64,000 nucleotides of DNA, from contig VBIW01000052.1 in assembly GCA_005880915.1 (NCBI GenBank), positions 17,733 through 81,732 of the forward strand, in the 5' to 3' direction. The first letter of the stretch is position 1. Each line of letters begins with the position of its first letter. Of the stretch, positions 57,441 to 64,000 are shown piece by piece. This DNA comes from Chloroflexota bacterium. Its GTDB lineage: Bacteria; Chloroflexota; Dormibacteria; Dormibacterales; Dormibacteraceae. A program made the position numbers and the translations under genes. The notes beneath the pieces were generated by a model. That model was given only the letters and a program-made list of their open reading frames with translations. It was not told the DNA's origin and made no database searches.

Positions 57441-58384
57441 AGCAGGGTGATTCCTTCGTCGATCATGCCGACGATCGTATCCGTCAGGCCTTCGTACATG
57501 GGGTCGGGCCTCCGGCCCTTGCGGTGCAGCATCAGGTTGTAGCCGAGGATCGCGGCGTACTTGTAGAGGCTGAGCGCGACATACCAGCGCATCTCGCTGG
57601 CTTCCACACCGTAGAGCGTGAAGAGCTCGTCGAGGTCGAGCGCGACGGCGCCGCCCGGACTCGGCGCGCCCGCAAACTGGCGGCGGACTGTCATCGCGCA
57701 GAGGCAGCCGAGGTCGAGGAGCGGTTGGCCGAGCTCGGCGATCTCCCAGTCGAGGACCGCGATCACCTCGGGGCCGCGAAAAAGCATGTTGCCAAAGTGG
57801 TAGTCGCCGTGGACCAGCGTGGGGCGGCGCTCGGCCGGCACCTGGGCCGCAAGGAGGCCGCCGAGCTCTCCGGCTCGCATCGTCAGCTCTTCTGGCGCGC
57901 GCTGCATGAGCATCGCCCAGCGCATCATCTCGACCTGCAGGCCGATCGGGTCCTCACCGCCGATGCCTGTTTGCTCAGGCGGCAACGCCTGCAGTCTCTT
58001 GAGCACATCGATCGCGCTGGTGGCGATGCCGCTTGCGGTCTCCTCGAGGGCGGTCTTTTCGATCCGGCGCCCGCTGACTCGCTCCATGAGGATGAACGGG
58101 CGCCCGTCGACGACCGGCTCGTCGGAGATGATCGGGACGGCAGGGGCCGGAAGCCCCGCGGCGTGGAGCGCGGCCATGATCCGCCCCTGGCGCATCACGT
58201 CCGCGGTGCCGGCGATGCGCGCGTTGGGCGGCGGCAGGCGCAGCACGAACTCGCCACTGTCCGCGGTCACGAAATAGGTGAAGCCGGAGTGGCCTTCGGG
58301 AATCGGCTCGACTGAAGTCACACGAGTGCCCAACCGGGCCTCGAGGTCCGCCCGAATCTTGCCGATCTGTTCCTCCCCATTCAT
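57437..58384 (-). CDS. APH/ACAD10-type phosphotransferase
   Basis: A 315-aa kinase-fold protein of the aminoglycoside phosphotransferase family. Substrate loop region EGHSGFTYFVTADSG, LMERVSGRR (ATP-site hinge), catalytic loop LVHGDYHFGNMLF and metal-binding LDWEIAELGQP. Paired with the downstream ACAD10/11-like dehydrogenase, it may phosphorylate a 4-hydroxyacyl-CoA rather than a drug. The first seven codons (MNGEEQI) derive from sequence that recurs in the repeat just upstream (58443-58463). Confidence 0.9.
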   Translation of the reverse strand: MNGEEQIGKIRADLEARLGTRVTSVEPIPEGHSGFTYFVTADSGEFVLRLPPPNARIAGTADVMRQGRIMAALHAAGLPAPAVPIISDEPVVDGRPFILMERVSGRRIEKTALEETASGIATSAIDVLKRLQALPPEQTGIGGEDPIGLQVEMMRWAMLMQRAPEELTMRAGELGGLLAAQVPAERRPTLVHGDYHFGNMLFRGPEVIAVLDWEIAELGQPLLDLGCLCAMTVRRQFAGAPSPGGAVALDLDELFTLYGVEASEMRWYVALSLYKYAAILGYNLMLHRKGRRPDPMYEGLTDTIVGMIDEGITLL

Positions 58385-58394
58385 GTTGAGATGG

Positions 58395-58498
58395 TCCTCC
58401 CGATCTATGGGGAGGTGGCGCGCAGCGCCGGAGGGGCTGTGTCGATCTGTTCCTCCCCATTCATGGGGAGGTGGCCTGAAAGGCCGGAGGGGCAGTGT
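58395..58498. repeat. palindromic REP-like repeats, copies A and B in tandem
   Basis: Two adjacent units of about 50 bp (from 58395 and 58451), each TCCTCC, hairpin CTCC..ATGGGGAG, then a GC hairpin (GGCGCGCAGCGCC or GGCCTGAAAGGCC) and GGAGGGGC. The outer TCCTCC and GGAGGG also pair, so each unit can form a closed branched structure. The stretch GATCTGTTCCTCCCCATTCA occurs both at 58364-58383 and in copy B. Same family as 42784-42838. Confidence 0.82.
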
Positions 58499-58507
58499 CG
58501 AATCTCT

Positions 58508-59059
58508 TCATTCGAGGTGCGCCGTGTCACCGACCGCGCCGACCATCCGGCGGTCGCCCAGCACGCGCACGGTGCTGATGCTCGTGTAGTAGGGAAGGAG
58601 GCGCAAGCGCCCGGGCTCGAGCTGCATGACATCGGAAAGGCACGCGATGATCGAAGCACCGTGGCTCACCACGACTACGCTCTCGCCGTCGTGCTCGCGC
58701 GCGAGGTCGTCGACCACGGTGCGCATTCTCGTCGCCGCGGCCACGGGCTCCTCCTTGAAGTCGAGCGTGCCGTCTTCTGAGATGTCGAGCGCCATCTCGA
58801 TGAGCCGGTGGTCGACGCGGACATCGTCGCTGATCGCATGTGCCGTCTCCATCGCGCGCCGGTAAGGGCTCGAATAGATCGCGGTCGGCTTGGCGCGCCT
58901 CACGCGCTCAGCCAGGCGCTGCGCCTGGTCGCGTCCGAGCGCGCTGAGGGGCGGATCATCGGCGTCGGTCATGTCTCGATAGCAGTCGGCGTGGCGCACG
59001 AGCCAGATCTCGGTCACACCTTCGACGCCGATCAAGAAAAGTGCCTCGAGAGATCGCAT
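58508..59059 (-). CDS. histidine phosphatase family protein
   Basis: A 183-aa phosphatase. EIWLVRHADCYRD holds the phospho-His, SSPYRRAMETAHAI the Arg/Glu region and VVVVSHGASIIACL the second His. Substrate unknown (phosphoglycerate mutase-like fold). ATG 59059 is used; an earlier ATG would run into the divergent lipoprotein gene. A GTG just before GVTEIWLVRH is a shorter alternative. Confidence 0.87.
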   Translation of the reverse strand: MRSLEALFLIGVEGVTEIWLVRHADCYRDMTDADDPPLSALGRDQAQRLAERVRRAKPTAIYSSPYRRAMETAHAISDDVRVDHRLIEMALDISEDGTLDFKEEPVAAATRMRTVVDDLAREHDGESVVVVSHGASIIACLSDVMQLEPGRLRLLPYYTSISTVRVLGDRRMVGAVGDTAHLE

Positions 59060-59095
59060 GGCCCGGGTCAGATGCTCCGAGCCGGTTGCCACGGC

Positions 59096-59101
59096 TAACA
59101 T
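59096..59101 (+). promoter_or_regulatory. TAACAT -10 box, leaderless type
   Basis: TAACAT is followed by 8 bp and ATG 59110 of the lipoprotein gene. Confidence 0.5.
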
Positions 59102-59109
59102 TCGACCAC

Positions 59110-59643
59110 ATGCTCCGGGTTGTGGGCATCGTCGCCCTCTTCGTCCTAGCAGCCTGCGGCCAGACAACCCCCAAGGTTGGACCGTCTCCCTCGCCTGTCA
59201 TCGCGCAGGGAAGCTGGAACCAGAACCTGACGCTTACGGGCGACCTGCCGGGTCAGATCACCTCGATCGTGCCTGACCAGGGCACGCAGCAGACTTTCTG
59301 TTCCGGCTCCAAGGCGCGCAACGGCGATACGTGGTCGGACAGCTTTTACGCAAGCCTCGGTTCGAACGGCGCCGAATGGCAGCTCAACATCGTGATCGAG
59401 AACTTTCGCGGCCCGGGGACCTACCTCAACAAGGACGTGAAGATCTCGCTCCAGTCGCCTGACAACACGCAGGCATGGCTCAACCAGGACGCGGATCCAG
59501 CCGCTCATCTCGACGCGGACAAAGTGACGTTCACGATGGACCGTAATCAGCAGACGGGGACGGTCGACGCATTCCTGACGAACGCGACATCGGGCAAGCG
59601 CGGCTCAGAGCACATCGCGGGCACCTGGAACTGCCGGGGCTGA
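59110..59643 (+). CDS. predicted lipoprotein
   Basis: A 177-aa exported lipoprotein: MLRVVGIVALFVLAACGQ with lipobox Cys16, then a beta-rich domain with two Cys (FCSGSKARNG and TWNCRG) that could form a disulfide. No family recognised. ATG 59110 is set by the signal peptide and the TAACAT box. Confidence 0.78.
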   Translation: MLRVVGIVALFVLAACGQTTPKVGPSPSPVIAQGSWNQNLTLTGDLPGQITSIVPDQGTQQTFCSGSKARNGDTWSDSFYASLGSNGAEWQLNIVIENFRGPGTYLNKDVKISLQSPDNTQAWLNQDADPAAHLDADKVTFTMDRNQQTGTVDAFLTNATSGKRGSEHIAGTWNCRG

Positions 59644-59648
59644 GTGGG

Positions 59649-60071
59649 GTGGAGGTTCACTTCGATGGCCACTGCTTCGGATGCGGTCCACTCAACAAGG
59701 ACGGCCTGCAGCTGAAATTCGAGCCAGGGCCCGACGGGTCCGTTGCGGAGTACAAGGTGCCCGAGCGGTTCCAGAGCTGGGCAGGGATGATCCATGGCGG
59801 CATCGCCGCGCTGATGCTGGACGAGGCGGTGGGCTGGGCGGCCTGGCATGCAGGGCATCCCGGCGTGACGGGCCGTCTGCAGGTGAGCTATCGCCGGCCG
59901 CTCAAGCTCGGGGAGCGGGTGCGGATCATCGGCAAGGTGGATCACGTACGCCGCACGCTCGTCTATGTGTCGGCATTCATCGAGAACCGAGACGACCATT
60001 CCCGGGTGGCCGACGCCACCGCGACCCTGATGGAGGTCAAAACAGTCGTCGACCCGGCAGTCGGGAGATAA
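59649..60071 (+). CDS. PaaI-like hotdog-fold thioesterase
   Basis: A 140-aa hotdog thioesterase. CFGCGPLNKDGLQLKF at the N-terminus, GMIHGGIAALMLDEAVGWAA (central helix with the catalytic Asp/Glu position) and GRLQVSYRRPLKLGE. It probably hydrolyses an acyl-CoA. GTG 59649 lies 5 bp after the lipoprotein stop, so the two are cotranscribed. Confidence 0.9.
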   Translation: MEVHFDGHCFGCGPLNKDGLQLKFEPGPDGSVAEYKVPERFQSWAGMIHGGIAALMLDEAVGWAAWHAGHPGVTGRLQVSYRRPLKLGERVRIIGKVDHVRRTLVYVSAFIENRDDHSRVADATATLMEVKTVVDPAVGR

Positions 60072-60256
60072 AGAGAAGGACGGGCGGTAGGGTCGCCCGT
60101 ACCTCAACACGTGGAGGTAAGCCTGTCTATTCCTGGCCTTCGAACTGGTGGTCGGCGTTCGGGACCCCAGGATCGGGGAGGCCCCTGAACCGTCCCTAAA
60201 GCGTGCGTCCGACCTGATTTAGAAATTCTCTAGAAAAGTCGGGCATCCTTGAGCCT
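60072..60256. other. intergenic region with adjacent hairpins
   Basis: No gene seen. It contains two consecutive perfect hairpins: ACGGGCG-gtagggt-CGCCCGT (60081-60101) and TACCTC-loop-GAGGTA (60101-60120), then CCCC...GGGG pairings near 60166-60188 and an AT-rich TTTAGAAATTCTCTAGAAAA stretch (60220-60239) that may hold the promoter of the next gene. It could be a structured leader or the end of the upstream transcript. Confidence 0.5.
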
Positions 60257-60811
60257 GTGAAGGTGCTCCTGGTGGAGGACGATCGCCGGGTGGCCGACCA
60301 GCTGCTGATCCTGGCTCGGGCTGACGCCGGCGCCCTGGTCCCGGCCAAGGAGAACGTCGAAGTCGCCGACTTCCTCCACGAGAACGCGGCCCGTTGGGAG
60401 TCGACCGCCGAGGCGCGTGGCGCTCGGATCGAGGTGAGTGCTCCGGCGTCGGGCTCTGTCGAGGCCGACCTTGCCTTGCTTCGGCGGGAGGTCGACAACC
60501 TGGTCGATAACGCGGTTCGACACCCAAATGCGGGGACTGCCGTGGCTGTTCGCGCGTACTCTGCCAACGGTGGATGGAACGTCGAGGTGGCAGATCATGG
60601 CCCGGGCATCCCGCCTGAGTTCCGCGACCGGGTGTTCAGCCGGTTCTCGCGGCCCGACACCGCGCGCTCGCCAGAGGACGGAGGAGCCGGGCTCGGACTG
60701 GCGTTGAGCGAGGCGATCGCTCGGGCGCACGGCGGCAACCTCTCCCTGGCCGATGAAGCCGGCGCGGGCGCCGTTTTCCGGCTCTACCTGCCGAGGAGCG
60801 TCGCGGCATGA
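60257..60811 (+). CDS. chimera: response-regulator start fused to histidine-kinase ATPase end
   Basis: A 184-aa protein. Residues 1-14 (MKVLLVEDDRRVAD) are the beginning of an OmpR-type receiver domain; from residue about 16 the sequence switches to the end of a kinase dimerisation region (LLILARADAGALVPAKENVE) and a full HATPase: DNLVDNAVRH (N box), DHGPGIP (G1), FSRFSRP (F box), GAGLGLALSEAIARAHGG (G2). The receiver's phospho-Asp and output domain and the kinase's sensor, membrane segments and phospho-His are absent. It looks like a single in-frame deletion across a regulator-kinase operon. Activity as a kinase is unlikely. Confidence 0.8.
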   Translation: MKVLLVEDDRRVADQLLILARADAGALVPAKENVEVADFLHENAARWESTAEARGARIEVSAPASGSVEADLALLRREVDNLVDNAVRHPNAGTAVAVRAYSANGGWNVEVADHGPGIPPEFRDRVFSRFSRPDTARSPEDGGAGLGLALSEAIARAHGGNLSLADEAGAGAVFRLYLPRSVAA

Positions 60812-61587
60812 GCACGTTGATGAAGACTTTGCGTTCGGGCAAACCGCTTCACTACGCGGCGATCGGGCTGGTCGTGTTGGCGGCAACGGTCGTCGTGGCG
60901 GTGATCGAGGGCGACCTGCCTGAGCTGTTCCACTGGACGTTCGGTGGACTGCGCACCTTCTACATGCAGCACACCTACCTGCCTGGATATGCCTTGCTCT
61001 ACATCGAGGAATCGGGAATTCCCCTGCCTGCCCCGGGCGACGTGTTCGTGATGTATGTCGGCGTGCACATCCCGCGCAACATCGCCGCGTGGCTGGCGGC
61101 GTGGCTGGGGTTGATCCTGGTCGTGGTCCTGGGCGCGACGAACCTGTATTTCGTCTCCCGGCGATTCGGCACGCGGCTGGTGCACAGCCGGGTCGCCGAG
61201 TACGTCCACCTGAGCCCCGAGCGGTTGGAGAAGGCCGAGGTCTGGTTCAAACGGTACGGAGTGCTGGCGATCATCTTCGGCCGGCACATCCCGGGCTTCC
61301 GAGTGCCGATCACGGTCGCCTCAGGCATCTTCAACGTCCCCTACCGAGTCTTCGCGCCGAGCGTTGCCGTCTCGACCGCGATCTGGGCGGGGGTGATGCT
61401 GACGCTGGGTATGACGCTGGGACCGCGCCTGGCGGTGCTGCTGAACGCGCATGGATGGGTGTATTTCATCTGGGGCGGGATCGTTGCGGTCCTGATCGCC
61501 GGGATGTACCTGCGCCAGCGTCGGACGAACGCCGGCGCGGCGGGACGTCGGAGGCCCGACCGGCCGGTAGAATCACCGAGTTCCTAG
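60808..61587 (+). CDS. DedA/VTT family membrane protein
   Basis: A 259-aa polytopic protein of the DedA family (undecaprenyl-phosphate or phospholipid flippase-related). YIEESGIPLPAPGDVFVMYV is the hallmark N-terminal re-entrant segment, and FGRHIPGFRVPITVASGIF the second one with the conserved Arg/Gly/Pro. ATG overlaps the chimera stop (ATGA). The C-terminal tail is basic and non-conserved. Confidence 0.92.
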   Translation: MSTLMKTLRSGKPLHYAAIGLVVLAATVVVAVIEGDLPELFHWTFGGLRTFYMQHTYLPGYALLYIEESGIPLPAPGDVFVMYVGVHIPRNIAAWLAAWLGLILVVVLGATNLYFVSRRFGTRLVHSRVAEYVHLSPERLEKAEVWFKRYGVLAIIFGRHIPGFRVPITVASGIFNVPYRVFAPSVAVSTAIWAGVMLTLGMTLGPRLAVLLNAHGWVYFIWGGIVAVLIAGMYLRQRRTNAGAAGRRRPDRPVESPSS

Positions 61588-61650
61588 ATCTCGGGACATC
61601 GGGAGCGCGGTTCGTCTCGAGGCGCTTGGTGTGGAACTATTACTCGTCGT

Positions 61651-61727
61651 CGGGGGCTGGCGCAGTTTGGCAGCGCGCACGGTTCGGGACCGTGAGGCCC
61701 CGGGTTCAAATCCCGGGCCCCCGACCA
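61651..61727 (+). tRNA. tRNA-Pro (anticodon CGG)
   Basis: 77-nt cloverleaf. Acceptor arms CGGGGGC and GCCCCCG pair fully; anticodon stem CACGG/CCGTG encloses loop TTCGGGA, anticodon CGG; T arm CCGGG-TTCAAAT-CCCGG; discriminator A and encoded CCA. Reads proline codon CCG. Confidence 0.97.
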
Positions 61728-62018
61728 ATTTCTGAGTTCAGGTTCGTCGGGCTTGCGGAGCTAAAGTGATAACCACGCTGTATCACTGCAGTAGTTATGC
61801 AGTAGTTTCAAGAAAGCCTTGAGCCAGATTTAGAAGCCACGATCGATCACGGCTGGTGCGAGGTAGCCGAGACGGCGCTCAATTTCGTCAAGAGGTTCGC
61901 CTAGTCGCTCGGAAGTGGTTCGGCACTCCTCCGCATGCCACAATCCAATCCAGGTTCTCAAACCACGGCCGGCTATGACTGTGGCCGGACGCTCATTACA
62001 GGCGGACGAGGCGGGCAC
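61728..62018. other. intergenic region after tRNA-Pro
   Basis: No convincing gene. It contains a close direct repeat of GCAGTAGTT (around 61783-61800) and is less GC-rich than its surroundings. A tRNA 3' end is a common integration site, but no second copy of the tRNA end and no integrase gene are visible within the window. Confidence 0.5.
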
Positions 62019-62825
62019 ATGAAGCCGAAGATCGTGGTCATTGGCGGAAGCGGTTTGATCGGTGCCATGGTCGTGGAGAAACTGAAGCAGAAGGGCAATG
62101 ATGCAGTTGCCGCTCCGCTGGACACGGCGGTCTACACGATGAGCGGCGAAGGCTCAGATGGGGCACTTGCCGGCGCCGAGGTCGTGGTCGACGTGGCTAG
62201 CGCGCCATCTTTCGAGGATCAGGCCGGGTGGGACTTCTTCCAGATCGTAGGCGAGAACCTTGCGGCGGCTGAAGTGGCTGACGCGATCAATTTCTTCCGT
62301 ACGGCGCACGAGAACCTCGCTGCCGCTGAGTTGGCCGCCGGCGTCAAGCACCACGTCGCACTTTCTGTCGTGGGGACCGAGCGCTTGCAGGACCTCGCAT
62401 ACTTCCGGGCGAAGCTGATGCAGGAAAACATGATCAAGGGCTCGCCCGTTCCGCACACCATCATCCGCGCCAGCCTGTTCTTCGAGTGGATCCGCCCGAT
62501 CGCCCAGGCCGGCACGGACGGCGACACGGTGCGCGTGTCGCACGCATTGTTCCATCCAGTGGCGGCGGACGACGTCGCGAGCACGGTCGCCGAGGTGGCC
62601 CTCGATGCGCCGAGGAATGGCACGGTCGAGATCGCCGGCCCAGACAAGTTCTACGTCGACGAACTGGTCGCCAAGGTCCTTGAACATGACAAGGATCCGC
62701 GTAACGTGATCATGGGTGATCCCGGGGGCCTCTTCTACGGCATCCAGCTTGATGACCAATCGCTCATGCCCGGCCGCGACGCACGCCTGGGACCGACCAC
62801 AGTCGACTGGTGGCTAACCCATTAG
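62019..62825 (+). CDS. NmrA-like NAD(P)-binding reductase
   Basis: A 268-aa atypical SDR. KIVVIGGSGLIGAMVVEKL is the dinucleotide-binding motif; HHVALSVVGTERL and YFRAKLMQENMI are typical of NmrA/YesF-like proteins; the catalytic Tyr-Lys pair lies in the latter. Residues about 76-113 contain a diverged internal duplication (FFQIVGENLAAAEVADAIN then FFRTAHENLAAAELAAGVK). ATG 62019 is used; the frame is open further upstream to 61935 without homology. Confidence 0.87.
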   Translation: MKPKIVVIGGSGLIGAMVVEKLKQKGNDAVAAPLDTAVYTMSGEGSDGALAGAEVVVDVASAPSFEDQAGWDFFQIVGENLAAAEVADAINFFRTAHENLAAAELAAGVKHHVALSVVGTERLQDLAYFRAKLMQENMIKGSPVPHTIIRASLFFEWIRPIAQAGTDGDTVRVSHALFHPVAADDVASTVAEVALDAPRNGTVEIAGPDKFYVDELVAKVLEHDKDPRNVIMGDPGGLFYGIQLDDQSLMPGRDARLGPTTVDWWLTH

Positions 62826-62831
62826 GCCATC

Positions 62832-62951
62832 TTGATTCTCGACACGATTAGGGCCCGTTTCACGGCGCTGATCAACTGGGCGGCGTCGTTCCTATTTCGG
62901 GAGCCGCTGAGGTTCGACGTCAGCGCAAAGCGCCGCCAGGTGCCGGACTAA
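62832..62951 (+). CDS. 39-aa ORF preceding cytochrome b
   Basis: TTG 62832 to TAA 62951. The peptide has a hydrophobic or amphipathic segment (FTALINWAASFLF) and a basic end (RFDVSAKRRQ). It lies 6 bp before the cytochrome b start. It may be a small subunit of the complex; no homologue was recognised and translation is unproven. Confidence 0.45.
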   Translation: MILDTIRARFTALINWAASFLFREPLRFDVSAKRRQVPD

Positions 62952-62957
62952 GCGCCG

Positions 62958-63641
62958 GTGGGATTACAAAGCGCCATCATCGATTGGCTCGACGCGCGCT
63001 TCGAGCTCACCGACGCGGTCGACGCAGAGCTATACCGAGGGGTTCCGAACTACACGGCCGCCGCCTATCGCTATCTCGGCGGCGTGGCAGTGTTTGTCGT
63101 CACAATCGAGTTCATCACTGGTTTTCTGCTCGGCCTCTACTACGTTCCCGACGGTGCGGGCAACCCTGCTCCAGCCTACGCCAGCGTCGTCTTCATCCAG
63201 CAAGCCGCGTACCTCGGATGGCTCATACGCGGGATACATTTCTGGGGCGCCAACCTTCTGATCGCGGTTGCGTTCCTGCACTTGACATTCGTCTTCTGGA
63301 ACGGAGGCTATCGCCCGCCACGCGAGCTGAACTGGATGGTCGGAGTGCTCGTTTTTCTGATCATCGTCCTCTTCAGCTTTACGGGTTCGCTGTTGCCGTG
63401 GGACGCCAACTCGTACTTGGCGCGAGCCCGCGAGATCTCGATCATCTCGGGAAGCGGAGTGCTCCCCGACGGTGTGAGTGGATTCATCAGGTACGCGGTG
63501 CAGGGTGGCCCAGTAGTGGGACCGACGACGTTGCTGCGCTTTTTCATGGCCCACGTATTCCTGCTGCCGGGGTTGATGGCCGTCCTCCTTTATGTCCACT
63601 TCCGACTTGTTCGCAAGCAGGGTCCCGCCGAACCAGCATGA
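62958..63641 (+). CDS. cytochrome b, N-terminal (b6-like) subunit
   Basis: A 227-aa four-helix protein that binds the two b haems of a quinol-cytochrome c reductase. Haem His pairs: RGIHFWGANLLIAVAFLHL in helix B, and AHVFLLPGLMAVLLYVHF in helix D. GYRPPRELNWMVG and FSFTGSLLPWD (Qo-site region, GxxLPWD) are present. GTG 62958. The C-terminal half is on the next gene, so the cytochrome is split as in b6f-type complexes. Confidence 0.93.
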   Translation: MGLQSAIIDWLDARFELTDAVDAELYRGVPNYTAAAYRYLGGVAVFVVTIEFITGFLLGLYYVPDGAGNPAPAYASVVFIQQAAYLGWLIRGIHFWGANLLIAVAFLHLTFVFWNGGYRPPRELNWMVGVLVFLIIVLFSFTGSLLPWDANSYLARAREISIISGSGVLPDGVSGFIRYAVQGGPVVGPTTLLRFFMAHVFLLPGLMAVLLYVHFRLVRKQGPAEPA

Positions 63642-64000
63642 GCGCGCCCAAGGCAAGCTCGAGCCGGCTGCCCATCACGCGCCGGCATGCCCTGTATCCG
63701 ATCCTGGCCATCTACGCGCTCGTCGGCCTCGTGTTCGGCCCCATTGGCCATCAGGTCAGTGACGACATGCCGGAGAGCAATACTCACCCCTACTTTCCCG
63801 ATCACATCTGGCCTTACCCGATTCTCGCGGTGGTGGTCTTGGTCGGACTTGGTTTGATGGCGCTGATCGGGCAGCCCCTGCTGCAGCCCGGACAGCCGGC
63901 CGACCCGCGCGCCGCGATCATCCCGCTTCCGGAGTGGTACTTCCTGGCGCTCTTTCAGTTCGCCAAGCTCGGCCCCGCGTTCATCACGAAGGCGGTTGTC
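63638..64000 (+). CDS. cytochrome b C-terminal (subunit IV-like), truncated by window edge
   Basis: ATG 63638 overlaps the b6-like gene stop (ATGA), and the frame stays open to the last base (121 codons). Two helices are visible (HALYPILAIYALVGLVFGPI and WPYPILAVVVLVGLGLMALI), then IPLPEWYFLALFQF with the PEWY quinol-site motif, typical of PetD/cytochrome b C-terminal domains. The rest lies outside the window. Confidence 0.92.
   Translation, partial: MSAPKASSSRLPITRRHALYPILAIYALVGLVFGPIGHQVSDDMPESNTHPYFPDHIWPYPILAVVVLVGLGLMALIGQPLLQPGQPADPRAAIIPLPEWYFLALFQFAKLGPAFITKAVV

Noticed and set aside
57437..58384. Aminoglycoside resistance gene
   Set aside because: The APH fold is real, but its operon with an ACAD10/11-like dehydrogenase and the family context point to acyl-CoA metabolism.
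61830..62018. Minus-strand ORF of 62 codons after the tRNA, considered as an integrase or transposase remnant
   Set aside because: No recombinase motif, and no repeat of the tRNA 3' end was found nearby.
1..64000. CRISPR array, rRNA operon, prophage or intact insertion sequence
   Set aside because: No regularly spaced identical repeats, rRNA sequence, phage structural genes or transposase genes were recognised in either strand.

Overview
This is a GC-rich chromosomal window with very tight gene packing. Neighbouring genes in one direction usually overlap by 4 bp (ATGA, GTGA, TTGA), and many transcription units seem to begin without a 5' leader: a TANNNT -10 box sits 7-10 bp before the start codon. 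GTG and TTG starts are common. Several features point to a terrabacterial lineage such as Chloroflexota/Dormibacterota or a relative: F420-type deazaflavin reductase, zinc-ribbon MscL, DUF4190 proteins with proline-rich tails, System I cytochrome c maturation with a Cys-type CcmE, and an FrdABCD-type succinate/fumarate complex. That placement is inference, because there is no rRNA or other phylogenetic marker in the window. No phage, CRISPR array or intact insertion sequence was seen.

1-16 kb is a short/branched-chain acyl-CoA block: the end of sucD, three acyl-CoA dehydrogenases, a LytR-CpsA-Psr wall-ligase gene, then meaB with a two-subunit B12-dependent acyl-CoA mutase. The mutase carries Phe80 and Gln198, which marks it as isobutyryl-CoA mutase rather than methylmalonyl-CoA mutase. 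Small proline-rich membrane proteins, ribosomal protein bL25 and an MscS channel follow. 15.8-20.3 kb holds an NDK-like protein, rarA, a degenerate zinc-ribbon/GGDEF protein, a histidine phosphatase and a GH1 beta-glucosidase. 20.3-25.6 kb is a cytochrome c maturation operon (TlpA/CcmG-like, ccmE, ccmF, a 29-aa membrane ORF, ccmA, ccmB, ccmC, ccmD). It is interrupted by a structured repeat that recurs at 35.6 kb.

25.6-45.5 kb contains a ferredoxin-reductase-like flavoprotein, a NUDIX hydrolase, a ZIP transporter divergent from a DtxR/MntR regulator with a palindromic operator, mscL, dehydrogenases, a secreted M23 endopeptidase, an acyl-CoA reductase/HAD fusion with an alcohol dehydrogenase, a LarA-like protein, two paralogous lipoproteins, a PlsC acyltransferase, infA with an N-terminal extension, a cyclase-family hydrolase, a C39-like peptidase, and a MarR/MFS export pair. 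45.5-53.7 kb holds a membrane dipeptidase, a secreted vanadium haloperoxidase, an amine-oxidase-like flavoprotein, frdABCD and an MBL-rhodanese fusion.

53.7-64 kb carries a secreted hydrolase, a methyltransferase beside the C-terminal stub of a lost paralogue, an ACAD10/11-like dehydrogenase plus APH-type kinase pair, a gene in which a response-regulator start is joined in frame to a histidine-kinase ATPase end, DedA, tRNA-Pro(CGG), an NmrA-like reductase, and the start of a split cytochrome b complex that runs off the window. The most unusual items are the two-copy structured repeat whose terminal arms differ between copies yet stay self-complementary, the response-regulator/kinase deletion chimera, and three genes whose apparent starts are CTG or CTA overlapping the upstream stop.
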